Made by a program: the position numbers and the translations under genes
Shown: piece by piece, positions 8,449-16,404 of the stretch
Layout of the letters: each line of letters opens with the position of its first letter
Numbering within the stretch: position 1 is the first letter of the stretch
Notes under the pieces: model-generated
What the model was told of the DNA's origin: nothing
Databases searched by the model: none
What the model saw: the letters and a program-made list of their open reading frames with translations, nothing else
DNA from: Comamonadaceae bacterium OS-4
GTDB lineage: Bacteria > Pseudomonadota > Gammaproteobacteria > Burkholderiales > Burkholderiaceae_C
Assembly: GCA_027924025.1 (NCBI GenBank)
Contig: AP026970.1
Location: forward strand, 2,006,501-2,070,500
DNA length: 64,000 nt
Direction of reading: 5' to 3'

Positions 8449-10266
8449 ATGTACCAATACACCGAATTTGACCGCCAGTTCATCCGCGCCCGCGCGGCCC
8501 AGCACCGCGACCAACTGGAGCGCAACCAGGCCGGCACTTTGAGCGACGAAGAGTTCCGCCCCTTGCGCCTGCAAAACGGCTGGTACATCCAGCGCTACGC
8601 GCCCATGCTGCGTGTAGCAGTGCCTTACGGCGAGCTCTCCAGCGCCCAATTGCGCGTGCTGGCCCGCATTGCCCGCGAATACGACCACCCCAGCAAAGAG
8701 GTGTTTGACAAGGCCATCGGCACCCAGGCCACCTGGGGCACCACCCACCTGCCCGTGGGCTACGGCCACTTCACCACCCGCCAAAACGTGCAGTTCAACT
8801 GGATTCCGCTGGCCAAAAGCGCCGACGTGATGGACCTGCTGGCCACCGTGAACATGCACGGCATCCAGACCAGCGGCAACTGCATCCGCAACATCACCAG
8901 CGACGAGTTGGCCGGTGTGGCGGTGGATGAGATTGCTGACCCTCGCCCGTTCGCCGAAATCATGCGCCAGTGGAGCACGTTGCACCCTGAGTTCGCCTTC
9001 CTGCCCCGCAAGTTCAAGATCGCCATCACCGGCGCCACCAACGACCGCGCTGCAGTGCGCTGGCACGACGTGGGCCTGCACCTGATCAAGAACGAGGCGG
9101 GCGAGCTGGGATTCCGCGTGTTTGTGGGCGGCGGCATGGGCCGCACCCCGGTCATCAGCACCGAGATCCGCGCATTCCTGCCCTGGAACCAGATCATGAA
9201 TTACCTGGAAGCGGTAGTGCGCGTGTACAACCGCTGGGGCCGCCGCGACAACCTGTACAAGGCGCGTATCAAGATCCTGGTGAAGGCCGAAGGCCAGCGC
9301 TACATCGACGAGGTGGAGGCCGAATACGAGCAAATTATCACCCGCGACGGTGCGCCGCACACCATCAGCCAGGAAGAGCTGGACCGGGTTACTGCATGTT
9401 TTGTGCCTCCAGCGCTCACAGAACGTGCGCCAGCAGCTACTAAAACTGTAGCAATCCCAGCGGAGCGCCAGAAAGACTACGACCGCTGGCTGCAGCAAAA
9501 CGTGGCCCCGCACAAGAACCCTGCGCTGCGCGCCGTCACTCTGTCGTACAAGCGTCTGGGCCAAGCCCCCGGCGATGCGGATGCCGACCAGCTCGACACC
9601 GCGGCCGCTTTGGCCGACGAGTTCTCTGCCGGTGAAACCCGCGTCACCCACGACCAGAACCTGCTGCTCCCTTGGGTGCGCGCCGAAGACCTGCCCGCCC
9701 TGTGGGTGGCCGCCAGCCACGCCGGTTTGGCCCGCAGCAATGTGCGCCTGCTGACCGACATGATTGCCTGCCCCGGCGGCGATTTCTGCGCGCTGGCCAA
9801 TGCCCGCTCCATCCCGATTGCCGCCCAGATCACCGAGCGCTACCAGGACATGGACGAGCTGCACGACCTGGGCGAGATCGACCTGCACATCAGCGGTTGC
9901 ATCAACTCCTGCGGCCACCATCACAGCGGCCACATCGGCATCTTGGGCGTGGATAAAGACGGCAAGGAGTGGTACCAGGTGTCCCTGGGCGGCTCCGACG
10001 GCTCGGCACTGAGCGGCGAAGCCGTCCCCGGCAAGGTGGTGGGCCCCTCGTTTGGTGCGCTCGAAGTGCCCGGCGTGATAGAAGCCGTGCTCGACACCTT
10101 CCGCCAGCAGCGCGCGGGCAGCGAGACCTTTATCGACTGTTTCAAACGCGTGGGCATGGACCCCTTCAAGGCGGCTGCCAACAGTGCCCGCCTGGCCGAC
10201 AAGCACGAAGACCTGCACGCCCTGCCCAAAAAAGATGGCTACGCCAAAGACGCTCAAGAAGCCTGA
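8449..10266 (+). CDS. cysI: sulfite reductase hemoprotein (nitrite/sulfite reductase family)
   Basis: This 605-residue siroheme enzyme reduces sulfite to sulfide with six electrons. The coupled siroheme/[4Fe-4S] site has ligands Cys441, Cys447 (CPGGDFC) and Cys484, Cys488 (GCINSC). The two-fold ferredoxin-like repeat typical of the family is also recognisable. No cysJ flavoprotein gene is nearby, so electrons must come from another donor; the DUF934 protein, FdxA and a ferredoxin-NADP reductase follow downstream. Residues about 319-335 are encoded by a copy of the 50-bp dispersed element (9404-9453), in a Pro/Ala/Thr-rich linker. The operon order with DUF934 and cysH supports sulfite rather than nitrite as substrate. 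Confidence 0.93.
   Translation: MYQYTEFDRQFIRARAAQHRDQLERNQAGTLSDEEFRPLRLQNGWYIQRYAPMLRVAVPYGELSSAQLRVLARIAREYDHPSKEVFDKAIGTQATWGTTHLPVGYGHFTTRQNVQFNWIPLAKSADVMDLLATVNMHGIQTSGNCIRNITSDELAGVAVDEIADPRPFAEIMRQWSTLHPEFAFLPRKFKIAITGATNDRAAVRWHDVGLHLIKNEAGELGFRVFVGGGMGRTPVISTEIRAFLPWNQIMNYLEAVVRVYNRWGRRDNLYKARIKILVKAEGQRYIDEVEAEYEQIITRDGAPHTISQEELDRVTACFVPPALTERAPAATKTVAIPAERQKDYDRWLQQNVAPHKNPALRAVTLSYKRLGQAPGDADADQLDTAAALADEFSAGETRVTHDQNLLLPWVRAEDLPALWVAASHAGLARSNVRLLTDMIACPGGDFCALANARSIPIAAQITERYQDMDELHDLGEIDLHISGCINSCGHHHSGHIGILGVDKDGKEWYQVSLGGSDGSALSGEAVPGKVVGPSFGALEVPGVIEAVLDTFRQQRAGSETFIDCFKRVGMDPFKAAANSARLADKHEDLHALPKKDGYAKDAQEA
9404..9453 (+). repeat. 50-bp dispersed element, copy B, inside cysI
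   Basis: The copy starts TGCCTCCAGCGC, continues GTGCGCCAGCAGCT and ends GTAGCA; it is full length without gaps. It is read in the element's own orientation and encodes a linker of the form PPALTERAPAATKTVA. This is opposite to the orientation read in DUF934, cysN and ygiQ. Confidence 0.85.
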
Positions 10267-10292
10267 AGCCCCGGACGCCGAAAGAAAGAAAC

Positions 10293-10342
10293 CACTATGA
10301 AATTGATAGCTGCTTCCGCACACTCCACGGGCGCTGAGGGCC
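10293..10342 (-). repeat. 50-bp dispersed element, copy C, over the DUF934 gene start
   Basis: In plus-strand order the copy reads CACTATGAAATTGATAGC, then GCTTCCGCACACTCCACGGG and CGCTGAGGGCC. It is full length without gaps. The ATG of the DUF934 gene lies inside it, at the position that is TTCAT on the other strand of copy I. Confidence 0.87.
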
Positions 10343-10686
10343 TAAAAGTCATTGAACTGGCAAACACCGAAGACCCCCGCGCGCTCGACCTTGCGGGTGT
10401 CACCCGCATCGACCTGAACTTTCCCAAGTTCACCGACGGCCGCGCGTACAGCCAAGCCTTTTTGCTGCGCCGGCGCCAGGGCTTCACCGGTGAACTGCGC
10501 GCTACCGGTGACGTGCTGATCGACCAACTGGTGCAAATGGAACGCACAGGTTTTGACGTGGCCGTGCTGCGCGCTGACCAGAACATCGACTTTGCACAAC
10601 GCCAGTTCGACCGTTATCGCGGCTTCTACCAAGGCGACGCGGTGACCGTGAAGCCCCACTTTGCCCGTGAAGGCGAAGCGGCATGA
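10297..10686 (+). CDS. DUF934 family protein of the sulfate-reduction operon
   Basis: This 129-residue DUF934 protein is almost always encoded next to cysI and cysH in proteobacteria. Its biochemical role is not established; a structural or electron-transfer role with sulfite reductase has been suggested by context only. The conserved part starts near residue 16 (LKVIEL) and includes LDLAGVTRIDLNFPKFTDGRAYSQAFLLR. Residues 1-15 (MKLIAASAHSTGAEG) come entirely from copy C of the 50-bp element, which also supplies the ATG. No other ATG is in frame before the conserved domain. The stop overlaps the cysH start by four bases (ATGA). Confidence 0.88.
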   Translation: MKLIAASAHSTGAEGLKVIELANTEDPRALDLAGVTRIDLNFPKFTDGRAYSQAFLLRRRQGFTGELRATGDVLIDQLVQMERTGFDVAVLRADQNIDFAQRQFDRYRGFYQGDAVTVKPHFAREGEAA

Positions 10687-11483
10687 GCGCCGAAACATCC
10701 TCTTTAGGCAACCGTTTCGCGGTGCAAGTGCAGCCTGCAGGCAGCGCCATGGCTCGCAACGCTGAAGCCAGCGGCGAATACATCATCAAGCTAGCCGAAG
10801 CCCAGGGCGTGCTGTCCCAGGCTGCCGCGCAATACGCAGGTGTAGATGGCGATGCAGCCACAGTCACCCAAGCCTCCAGCCTGGGCGCCGAAGACGTGGT
10901 CATCAGCCACCTGATCAACAGCCTGAAGCTGGACATCGGCATCTTCGTGCTGGAAACCGGTGCCCTTCACCAAGAAACCCTGGACCTGCTGGAGCGCTTC
11001 AAGGCATCAAGCCGCGCGGCGGTCACGGTTTACCAGCCGGTGAATGAATCGGTGGTGCAGTTTGTGGACCGCGAAGGCAAAGACGCGATGTACAAAAGCA
11101 TCGCCCTGCGCAAAGCCTGCTGCGGCATCCGCAAAATGGAGCCGCTGGAGCGCGCGCTCAAGGGCAAAGACGCCTGGATCACTGGCCTGCGCCGCGAGCA
11201 GTCCGGTGCCCGCGCCGATGTGCCCTTGGTGGACAGCAGCGAAAAACGGGTCAAGATCAACCCCCTCGCCAACTGGACTTGGGGCGATGTGTGGCACTAC
11301 ATCCAAACCAACAAGCTGGACTACAACCCCCTGCACGACCAGTTCTTCCCCAGCATCGGCTGCGAGCCTTGCACCCGCGCCATCAGCCTGGGTGAAGACT
11401 TCCGCTCCGGCCGCTGGTGGTGGGAGGACGAAGCCGCCAAAGAATGCGGCCTGCACGTGAAACATGAAGAAGCCAAAGCATGA
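10683..11483 (+). CDS. cysH: assimilatory adenylylsulfate (APS/PAPS) reductase
   Basis: This 266-residue enzyme reduces activated sulfate to sulfite with thioredoxin. It has the paired cysteines CC (Cys146, Cys147) and CEPC (Cys227, Cys230) that ligate a [4Fe-4S] cluster. It also has the C-terminal catalytic ECGLH (Cys255). The Fe-S motif marks the bacterial APS-type reductase, which uses adenylylsulfate directly, in contrast to the E. coli PAPS enzyme that lacks it. Consistent with this, no cysC (APS kinase) gene lies in the operon. The ATGA overlaps at both ends tie it to the DUF934 gene and cysD. Confidence 0.95.
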   Translation: MSAETSSLGNRFAVQVQPAGSAMARNAEASGEYIIKLAEAQGVLSQAAAQYAGVDGDAATVTQASSLGAEDVVISHLINSLKLDIGIFVLETGALHQETLDLLERFKASSRAAVTVYQPVNESVVQFVDREGKDAMYKSIALRKACCGIRKMEPLERALKGKDAWITGLRREQSGARADVPLVDSSEKRVKINPLANWTWGDVWHYIQTNKLDYNPLHDQFFPSIGCEPCTRAISLGEDFRSGRWWWEDEAAKECGLHVKHEEAKA

Positions 11484-12412
11484 ACGCCATGACTGAACCC
11501 ACCCATTTCGACCGCCTCTCCAACCAGCACCTCGATGCGCTGGAAGAAGAGACCATCTTCATCCTGCGCGAAGTCGCTGCCGCCTTTGAGCGCCCTGCCC
11601 TGCTGTTCTCCGGCGGCAAGGATTCGCTGGTGATGCTCAAGTGCGCCGAGAAGGCTTTTGGCATTGGAAGAATTCCCTATCCGCTTTTGATGATCGACAC
11701 CGGCCACAACTTCCATGAAGTGACCGACTTCCGCGACTTCCGCGCCAAGGAACTGGGCGCAGAACTGATCGTGCGCAGCGTCGAAGACTCGATGGCCCGC
11801 GGCACTGTGCGCCTGGCCCATCCGGGTGAGAGCCGCAATGTGCACCAGTCGGTCACGTTGCTCGAAGCCATTGACGAGTTCCGCTTTGACGCACTCATCG
11901 GCGGCGCCCGCCGTGACGAAGAAAAGGCGCGCGCCAAGGAGCGCATTTTTTCTCACCGCGACAGCTTCGGCCAGTGGCAACCCAAGGCCCAGCGCCCTGA
12001 GCTGTGGACCCTGTTCAACACCCGCCTGCAGCCCGGCGAACACTTCCGCGTGTTCCCCATCAGCAACTGGACGGAGCTGGACGTGTGGCAATACATCGAA
12101 CGAGAAAAGATCGCGCTGCCAAGCCTGTACTACACGCACAAACGCGATGTGGTCGAGCGCAAGGGCTTGCTGGTTCCGGTGACCGACCTGACCCCGCCCA
12201 AGGAAGGTGAAACCATCGAGAGCCGCGACGTGCGTTTCCGCACCGTGGGTGACATCACCTGCACCTGCCCGGTGGAAAGCCTGGCCGCGACCGCTGCCGA
12301 CATCGTGATCGAAACGCTGGCCGCCGACGTGAGCGAGCGCGGCGCCACCCGCATGGACGACAAGACTTCTGAGGCTTCCATGGAGAAGCGCAAAAAGGAC
12401 GGATACTTCTGA
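11480..12412 (+). CDS. cysD: sulfate adenylyltransferase subunit 2
   Basis: CysD is the catalytic subunit of ATP sulfurylase, which joins sulfate and ATP to give adenylylsulfate; it works with the GTPase CysN. The 310-residue product has the PP-loop SGGKDS near residue 40, then LLMIDTGHNFHEV, GGARRDEEKARAKERIFSHRD and the C-terminal tail ending KKDGYF. All are typical of CysD, and the length is near the usual 300. Its ATG overlaps the cysH stop by four bases. Its stop overlaps the cysN start (TGATG). The second Met at residue 4 is an alternative start. Confidence 0.96.
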   Translation: MNAMTEPTHFDRLSNQHLDALEEETIFILREVAAAFERPALLFSGGKDSLVMLKCAEKAFGIGRIPYPLLMIDTGHNFHEVTDFRDFRAKELGAELIVRSVEDSMARGTVRLAHPGESRNVHQSVTLLEAIDEFRFDALIGGARRDEEKARAKERIFSHRDSFGQWQPKAQRPELWTLFNTRLQPGEHFRVFPISNWTELDVWQYIEREKIALPSLYYTHKRDVVERKGLLVPVTDLTPPKEGETIESRDVRFRTVGDITCTCPVESLAATAADIVIETLAADVSERGATRMDDKTSEASMEKRKKDGYF

Positions 12413-13785
12413 TGACCGCTACGAATACGATAGCTGCCCCCGCACATTCCACGGGCGCTGGCAGCACAAATGACACTTCATCCGCCCTGCGCTTCATTAC
12501 CTGCGGCAGCGTGGATGACGGCAAAAGCACGCTGATCGGCCGCCTGTTGGTGGACAGCAAGGCAGTGCTTCAAGACCAGTTGGCCAATGTGTCCAAGAGC
12601 GGCGAAGCTGACTTGGCGCTGTTCACCGACGGTTTGAGTGCCGAGCGTGAGCAAGGCATCACCATCGATGTGGCCTACCGCTACTTCGCCACGCCCACCC
12701 GCAAGTTCATCATCGGCGATGCGCCCGGCCACGAGCAATACACCCGCAACATGGTCACTGCCGCCAGCAGCGCCCATGCCGCCGTGGTGCTGGTGGACGC
12801 CACCAAGCTCAAGTGGAATGTGGACGGATTGGTGGACCTGCTGCCCCAGACCCGCCGCCACAGCCTGCTGGTCAACCTACTTCGCGTGCCCGGCATCATC
12901 TTTGCCGTGAACAAGCTCGACGCGCTGGGCGACGACGCTACGGCTGCGTTTGCCAAGATCAGCGAAGCGCTGCAAGCATTTGCCAAGCAGGCCGGCATTG
13001 CCGTGACTGCCACAATCCCGATGTCTGCCCTCAAAGGCCACAACGTGGTGGAAGCCACGCCCGGCTGGTGCGGCTACCAGGGCCCGAGCCTGCTGGCATT
13101 GCTGGAGACACTGCCCGTCACCGCCGCTGAGACCGATGTGCCCTTCGCCTTCCCGGTGCAATGGGTTGAAAAGTTCCACAACTCGGCCGACACCACCCAA
13201 GGCCGCCGCGTGTTCTGGGGCCGTGTGGCCACCGGCACGGTACAGGTGGGCGACACCGTCAGCATCCACCCCAGCGGCCAGACCGCCGTCGTGGCCCAGG
13301 TGGTCAACCACGCCCGCGTGCCCGGCAGCATCACTGCAGGCCATGGCGCCGGCATCACGCTGGACCGCGAAGTGGATGTGTCCCGTGGCGACTGGCTGCT
13401 GGCGCAAGTAACGCCTGCCGCAGACACGGACGACGAGTTTGCGGATACCCCCAAGCCTCGCGCTTTTGCAGAAGCCACCCGCGAAATCAAGGCTACCGTC
13501 GCCTGGATGGACGATGAGCCTTTGGTTGCCGGCCGCGTGTACCTGGCTTTGCACGGCCACCGCTGGATAAAGGCCAAGGTCAAGCGCATCGTCCACAGCC
13601 TGGACATCAACACCCTGCAAGAGCACGACGCGACCGAGATTGCGCCTAACGCCATCGGCCATATCGAGCTCGCTTTGCAAGAGGCAATTACCGCGGTTCC
13701 GTACGCGCAAAGCCGTGTGCTGGGCTCGCTGATTCTGGTGGATACCGCCACGCACAAGACCTCCGGCGCCCTGCTGCTGAGTTGA
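12412..13785 (+). CDS. cysN: sulfate adenylyltransferase subunit 1 (GTPase)
   Basis: CysN is the EF-Tu-like GTPase that drives ATP sulfurylase. The GTPase motifs are GSVDDGKST (P-loop), DAPGHEQYT (G3) and NKLD (G4), followed by the beta-barrel domains. At 457 residues it is CysN alone, without a fused CysC kinase domain. Residues 3-17 (ATNTIAAPAHSTGAG) are encoded by copy D of the 50-bp element. The conserved protein begins at LRFITCG, near residue 25, and no ATG lies between. The same element-derived leader is present on the DUF934 protein of this operon, so the two operon mates share an AAxAHSTGA tag. Confidence 0.95.
   Translation: MTATNTIAAPAHSTGAGSTNDTSSALRFITCGSVDDGKSTLIGRLLVDSKAVLQDQLANVSKSGEADLALFTDGLSAEREQGITIDVAYRYFATPTRKFIIGDAPGHEQYTRNMVTAASSAHAAVVLVDATKLKWNVDGLVDLLPQTRRHSLLVNLLRVPGIIFAVNKLDALGDDATAAFAKISEALQAFAKQAGIAVTATIPMSALKGHNVVEATPGWCGYQGPSLLALLETLPVTAAETDVPFAFPVQWVEKFHNSADTTQGRRVFWGRVATGTVQVGDTVSIHPSGQTAVVAQVVNHARVPGSITAGHGAGITLDREVDVSRGDWLLAQVTPAADTDDEFADTPKPRAFAEATREIKATVAWMDDEPLVAGRVYLALHGHRWIKAKVKRIVHSLDINTLQEHDATEIAPNAIGHIELALQEAITAVPYAQSRVLGSLILVDTATHKTSGALLLS
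12417..12466 (-). repeat. 50-bp dispersed element, copy D, in the cysN 5' end
   Basis: In plus-strand order the copy reads CGCTACGAATACGATAGC, then TGCCCCCGCACATTCCACGG and GCGCTGGCAGCA. It is full length without gaps, starts five bases after the A of the cysN ATG, and is read in the same frame as copies C and G. Confidence 0.85.
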
Positions 13786-13799
13786 TACAACGCAAAGGA

Positions 13800-13823
13800 G
13801 ATGCCCCCGTGACAAGGGGCGTC
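13800..13823 (+). terminator. stem-loop after cysN
   Basis: GATGCCCC and GGGGCGTC pair in eight bases (one G-U) around an eight-base loop, 14 bp after the cysN stop. No T-run follows, so it could be a weak terminator or a 3' stabilising hairpin that lets some transcription reach fdxA. Confidence 0.4.
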
Positions 13824-13893
13824 TGCAAAACCCAATAAAATCAAGGGCTTGGCATTTATGTGCCCGCCCTTTTATTTACTGCTCTCAAACAAC

Positions 13894-14223
13894 ATGACAC
13901 ACATCGTCACCGAAGCCTGTATCAAGTGCAAATACACCGACTGCGTGGACGTGTGCCCCGTGGATTGCTTCCGCGAAGGCCCCAATTTCCTGACGATCGA
14001 CCCCGATGAGTGCATCGACTGCGCCGTCTGCATTCCCGAGTGCCCAGCCAACGCGATCTACGCGGAAGAAGACGCCCCCAAAGACCAGCAGCACATGATT
14101 GCCCTGAACGCAGAGCTCGCCCGCCTGCCCGGCTGGAAGAGCATCACCAAGCGCAAGGCACCTCTGGCAGATGCTGACGACTGGAAAGACAAAACCGGCA
14201 AGCTCTCGCAGCTGATCCGCTGA
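13894..14223 (+). CDS. fdxA: 7Fe ferredoxin FdxA
   Basis: This 109-residue FdxA-type electron carrier has one [3Fe-4S] and one [4Fe-4S] cluster. Cys9, Cys17 and Cys50 fit the 3Fe site. Cys21, Cys40, Cys43 and Cys46 fit the 4Fe site. The start at [17 protein letters not shown] matches the family; the frame is open 45 bases further upstream, but that extension is not conserved-looking. The gene lies between cysN and a ferredoxin-NADP reductase, 13 bp before the latter. It could carry electrons from the reductase to the sulfite reductase upstream; that link is inference. Confidence 0.93.
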   Translation: MTHIVTEACIKCKYTDCVDVCPVDCFREGPNFLTIDPDECIDCAVCIPECPANAIYAEEDAPKDQQHMIALNAELARLPGWKSITKRKAPLADADDWKDKTGKLSQLIR

Positions 14224-14236
14224 TCACAAATTCGGC

Positions 14237-15310
14237 ATGGCTGCCCCTGTGATTGAAGCCGATGCCGTCGTCATCGGAGCAGGCCCGGTAGGCCTGTTCC
14301 AAGTGTTCCAACTGGGCCTGCACGAAGTGCAGGCCCATGTCATTGATGCCCTGCCCTACGCAGGCGGCCAATGTATGGAGCTCTATGCCGACAAGCCGAT
14401 CTACGATATCCCCGGCACACCGGTCACCACCGGCCGCGGCCTCACGCAAAGTCTGCTGCAGCAGATAGCGCCTTTCCAGGCGCAGATGCATTTCTCCCAG
14501 TTGGTCGAATCGGTCACCCGTTTGGAGGATGGTCGTTTGCACCTGGTCACCGACGCTGGTTCCACATTTATCACCAAGGCCTTGTTTGTGGCCGCTGGTG
14601 TGGGTGCTTTTGTACCGCGCAAACCGGCTGTTCCGGAGCTTGAGCCTTTCGAGAAACTCCAGGTGCATTACCCCCACGACGCCGCGCTACCAGAAGGCAG
14701 TTTGCAGGGCGCCCACGTCGTGGTGCTCGGTGGTGATGAATCGGCCGTTACTGCCGCATTGCAAGCGGCACATGCGCCAGTGGATGCCGATCGTCCTGCC
14801 AGTGTGACCATGATCCACCGGCGCGATGTTTTCACGGGTGAGCCCGCCACACTGCAGCAACTCGATGCCGCTCGCGCGAGCGGCACCATCCGGGTATTGG
14901 CAGCGCAGGTCACCGGATGCGGGACTGATGGCTCGCGCTTGAATTCATTGCGCGTATTGACGGCGGAAGGCACCGAGATATCGGTGGCCGCCGACCATGT
15001 GCTGGTGCGCTTGGGCGTCTCACCGAAGATGGGACCGATTGCCGACTGGGGTTGGACCCTGGAGCGCAAGCAGGTGCCGGTGAGCACAGAGACCTTCCAG
15101 AGCGAAATTCCAGGAATTTTTGCAGTCGGCGATATAAATTTTTATCCAGGAAAGCGAAAATTGATTTTGAGTGGCTTTCATGAGGCTACACTAGCGACCT
15201 TCGCAGCGATGGCCTTTATTTCTCCCGAGAAAAAAGTGCTCTTGCAGTACACCACCACGAGCCCGCGATTGCATCAGCTCCTCGGTGTTGGAACCCAAGA
15301 AAAAAGTTAG
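14237..15310 (+). CDS. ferredoxin-NADP reductase, thioredoxin-reductase-like type
   Basis: This 357-residue flavoprotein has FAD-binding GAGPVG (residues 14-19) and GGQC near residue 45. It has a second nucleotide-binding segment VVVLGGDESAV and the C-terminal FAD motif IFAVGDIN. It lacks the CxxC redox pair of true thioredoxin reductases, which points to the TrxB-like ferredoxin/flavodoxin-NADP reductases (YumC type). It starts 13 bp after fdxA, its likely redox partner. Together they form a plausible NADPH-to-ferredoxin module for sulfite reduction or other ferredoxin-dependent enzymes. Confidence 0.85.
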   Translation: MAAPVIEADAVVIGAGPVGLFQVFQLGLHEVQAHVIDALPYAGGQCMELYADKPIYDIPGTPVTTGRGLTQSLLQQIAPFQAQMHFSQLVESVTRLEDGRLHLVTDAGSTFITKALFVAAGVGAFVPRKPAVPELEPFEKLQVHYPHDAALPEGSLQGAHVVVLGGDESAVTAALQAAHAPVDADRPASVTMIHRRDVFTGEPATLQQLDAARASGTIRVLAAQVTGCGTDGSRLNSLRVLTAEGTEISVAADHVLVRLGVSPKMGPIADWGWTLERKQVPVSTETFQSEIPGIFAVGDINFYPGKRKLILSGFHEATLATFAAMAFISPEKKVLLQYTTTSPRLHQLLGVGTQEKS

Positions 15311-15328
15311 CGACAGAATCTAAAAATT

Positions 15329-15367
15329 TAGCGTGTTTCTAAAATCACTTAAAAAACACGCTATAAT
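15329..15367 (+). promoter_or_regulatory. tRNA-Asn promoter with overlapping inverted repeat
   Basis: A perfect TATAAT (15362-15367) lies 12 bp before the mature tRNA. Immediately upstream, AGCGTGTTT (15330-15338) and AAACACGCT (15354-15362) form a nine-base inverted repeat whose right arm runs into the -10 box. No good -35 hexamer is seen at the usual spacing. Confidence 0.6.
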
Positions 15368-15379
15368 TTGAGGCTTCAT

Positions 15380-15455
15380 TCCTCAATAGCTCAGTTGGTA
15401 GAGCGCCGGACTGTTAATCCGTAGGTCCCTGGTTCGAGCCCAGGTTGAGGAGCCA
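15380..15455 (+). tRNA. tRNA-Asn (GTT)
   Basis: The 76-nt gene folds as a standard cloverleaf. The acceptor stem pairs TCCTCAA with TTGAGGA. The D-loop contains AGCTCAGTTGGTAGAGC. The anticodon loop CTGTTAA has GTT at 15413-15415, the T-loop is GGTTCGAGCC, and the 3' CCA is encoded. A strong terminator follows. Confidence 0.97.
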
Positions 15456-15478
15456 AATTAACCCGCAAGGGTCTTTAA

Positions 15479-15512
15479 AAACCCCGCTGCGATCGCAGTG
15501 GGGTTTTTTCTT
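15479..15512 (+). terminator. intrinsic terminator of tRNA-Asn
   Basis: AACCCC-G-CTGCG pairs with CGCAG-T-GGGGTT around a two-base apex, followed by TTTTTTCTTTT. It is a strong Rho-independent terminator just before the J-domain gene. Confidence 0.9.
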
Positions 15513-15533
15513 TTCCGGCAGGAAACGCGCTGC

Positions 15534-15809
15534 ATGAAAGACCATTACGCCAGTCTCGGATTGAACAGTGCAGCCACACTGGCTGACATCAAAAAAGCCT
15601 TCCGTCAAAAGGCTGCGCAGTATCACCCCGACCGCAATCCGGACCCCAACGCGGGCGCTTATTTCCGTGAAGTCCAAGAGGCCTACGATGTGCTCTCGGA
15701 CACCGACAAGCGTCAGGCTTATGACGACAATCGCCGGCGAGGCTTGCTCGACAACCCCTTGGACACTGCACGCGACATCTGGTCCACCTATTTCTCCCGC
15801 ATTCTTTGA
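15534..15809 (+). CDS. short J-domain protein
   Basis: This 91-residue protein consists of a J-domain: YASLGLNSAATLADIKKAFRQKAAQYHPDRNPD, with the essential HPD motif, and helix IV ending at AYDDNRR. It has no Gly/Phe region, zinc finger or substrate domain. It would stimulate DnaK ATPase and needs another protein for targeting. The start at MKDHYASLGL is preceded by GGCAGGAAA. It lies directly after the tRNA terminator and ends one base before the next gene. It is the recognisable member of a four-gene cluster of unknown proteins, suggesting a specialised Hsp70 co-chaperone system. Confidence 0.88.
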   Translation: MKDHYASLGLNSAATLADIKKAFRQKAAQYHPDRNPDPNAGAYFREVQEAYDVLSDTDKRQAYDDNRRRGLLDNPLDTARDIWSTYFSRIL

Positions 15810-15810
15810 A

Positions 15811-16374
15811 ATGGCAAACAGCATGAGCCTCTCCCCCTTCTTTCATCACCTGCGCAGCGCCTATCAAGCCGAGCTGGACGACCTGACCTCGGACTCCGAA
15901 GGCAGCAACATCCTGGCCAAAAAACTGGCAGAGCGCCGCAAAGAACTGAAGTTTTTGCTGAGCATGCTGGAGTTGAGCCCGGAGATGGTGGCCGTTGTGT
16001 TCCATCAGGGCTTCCGTTTCAAGCGCCCTGCTGTGATGGAAGAACTGGTGCGCCAGGAGTCGGAAGACCTGCCGGAATGGGACGCGCTGGCCGACGCGGT
16101 CGAGCTCGCCCCATGGGCCCACACCTTGGCCCAGCAGGTGCTGCAACAACCGGCGGGCGCGTGGTTTATGAGCGTGGCAGCCGCACTGGAATACCTGCTG
16201 AACAAGCCGGATGCCCGATTCGCTGCAGCAGACGAATCTGACGATGAAGAAGATGACCGCGACGACATCGAGCGTGACCCCGAAGGCATGGATGAAGACG
16301 AACGCCAAAGCCGTGTGAACGAAGAAGAAGGCGCTGCCTGGATGGTCGAGCAAGGCTTCGACCACAAAGAGTAA
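15811..16374 (+). CDS. unknown protein with acidic C-terminal tail
   Basis: This is a 187-residue cytosolic protein with no signal peptide and no family I recognise. It appears mainly helical. Residues about 140-175 are extremely acidic (ESDDEEDDRDDIERD and following). The start ATG at 15811 comes one base after the stop of the J-domain gene, so the two are almost certainly co-translated; an ATG at 15823 is an alternative. The next gene follows after 30 bp and also ends in an acidic tail. Confidence 0.78.
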   Translation: MANSMSLSPFFHHLRSAYQAELDDLTSDSEGSNILAKKLAERRKELKFLLSMLELSPEMVAVVFHQGFRFKRPAVMEELVRQESEDLPEWDALADAVELAPWAHTLAQQVLQQPAGAWFMSVAAALEYLLNKPDARFAAADESDDEEDDRDDIERDPEGMDEDERQSRVNEEEGAAWMVEQGFDHKE

Positions 16375-16404
16375 ACCCCGAGCCCGCACCAAGAGGACGC
16401 CCCT

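Noticed and set aside
8398-10323. Open frame of 641 codons on the minus strand opposite the sulfite reductase gene
   Set aside because: It is antisense to a gene with full family motifs. Its composition (Val/Ala/Gly/His-rich) is typical of shadow frames in GC-rich DNA, and it shows no motif.
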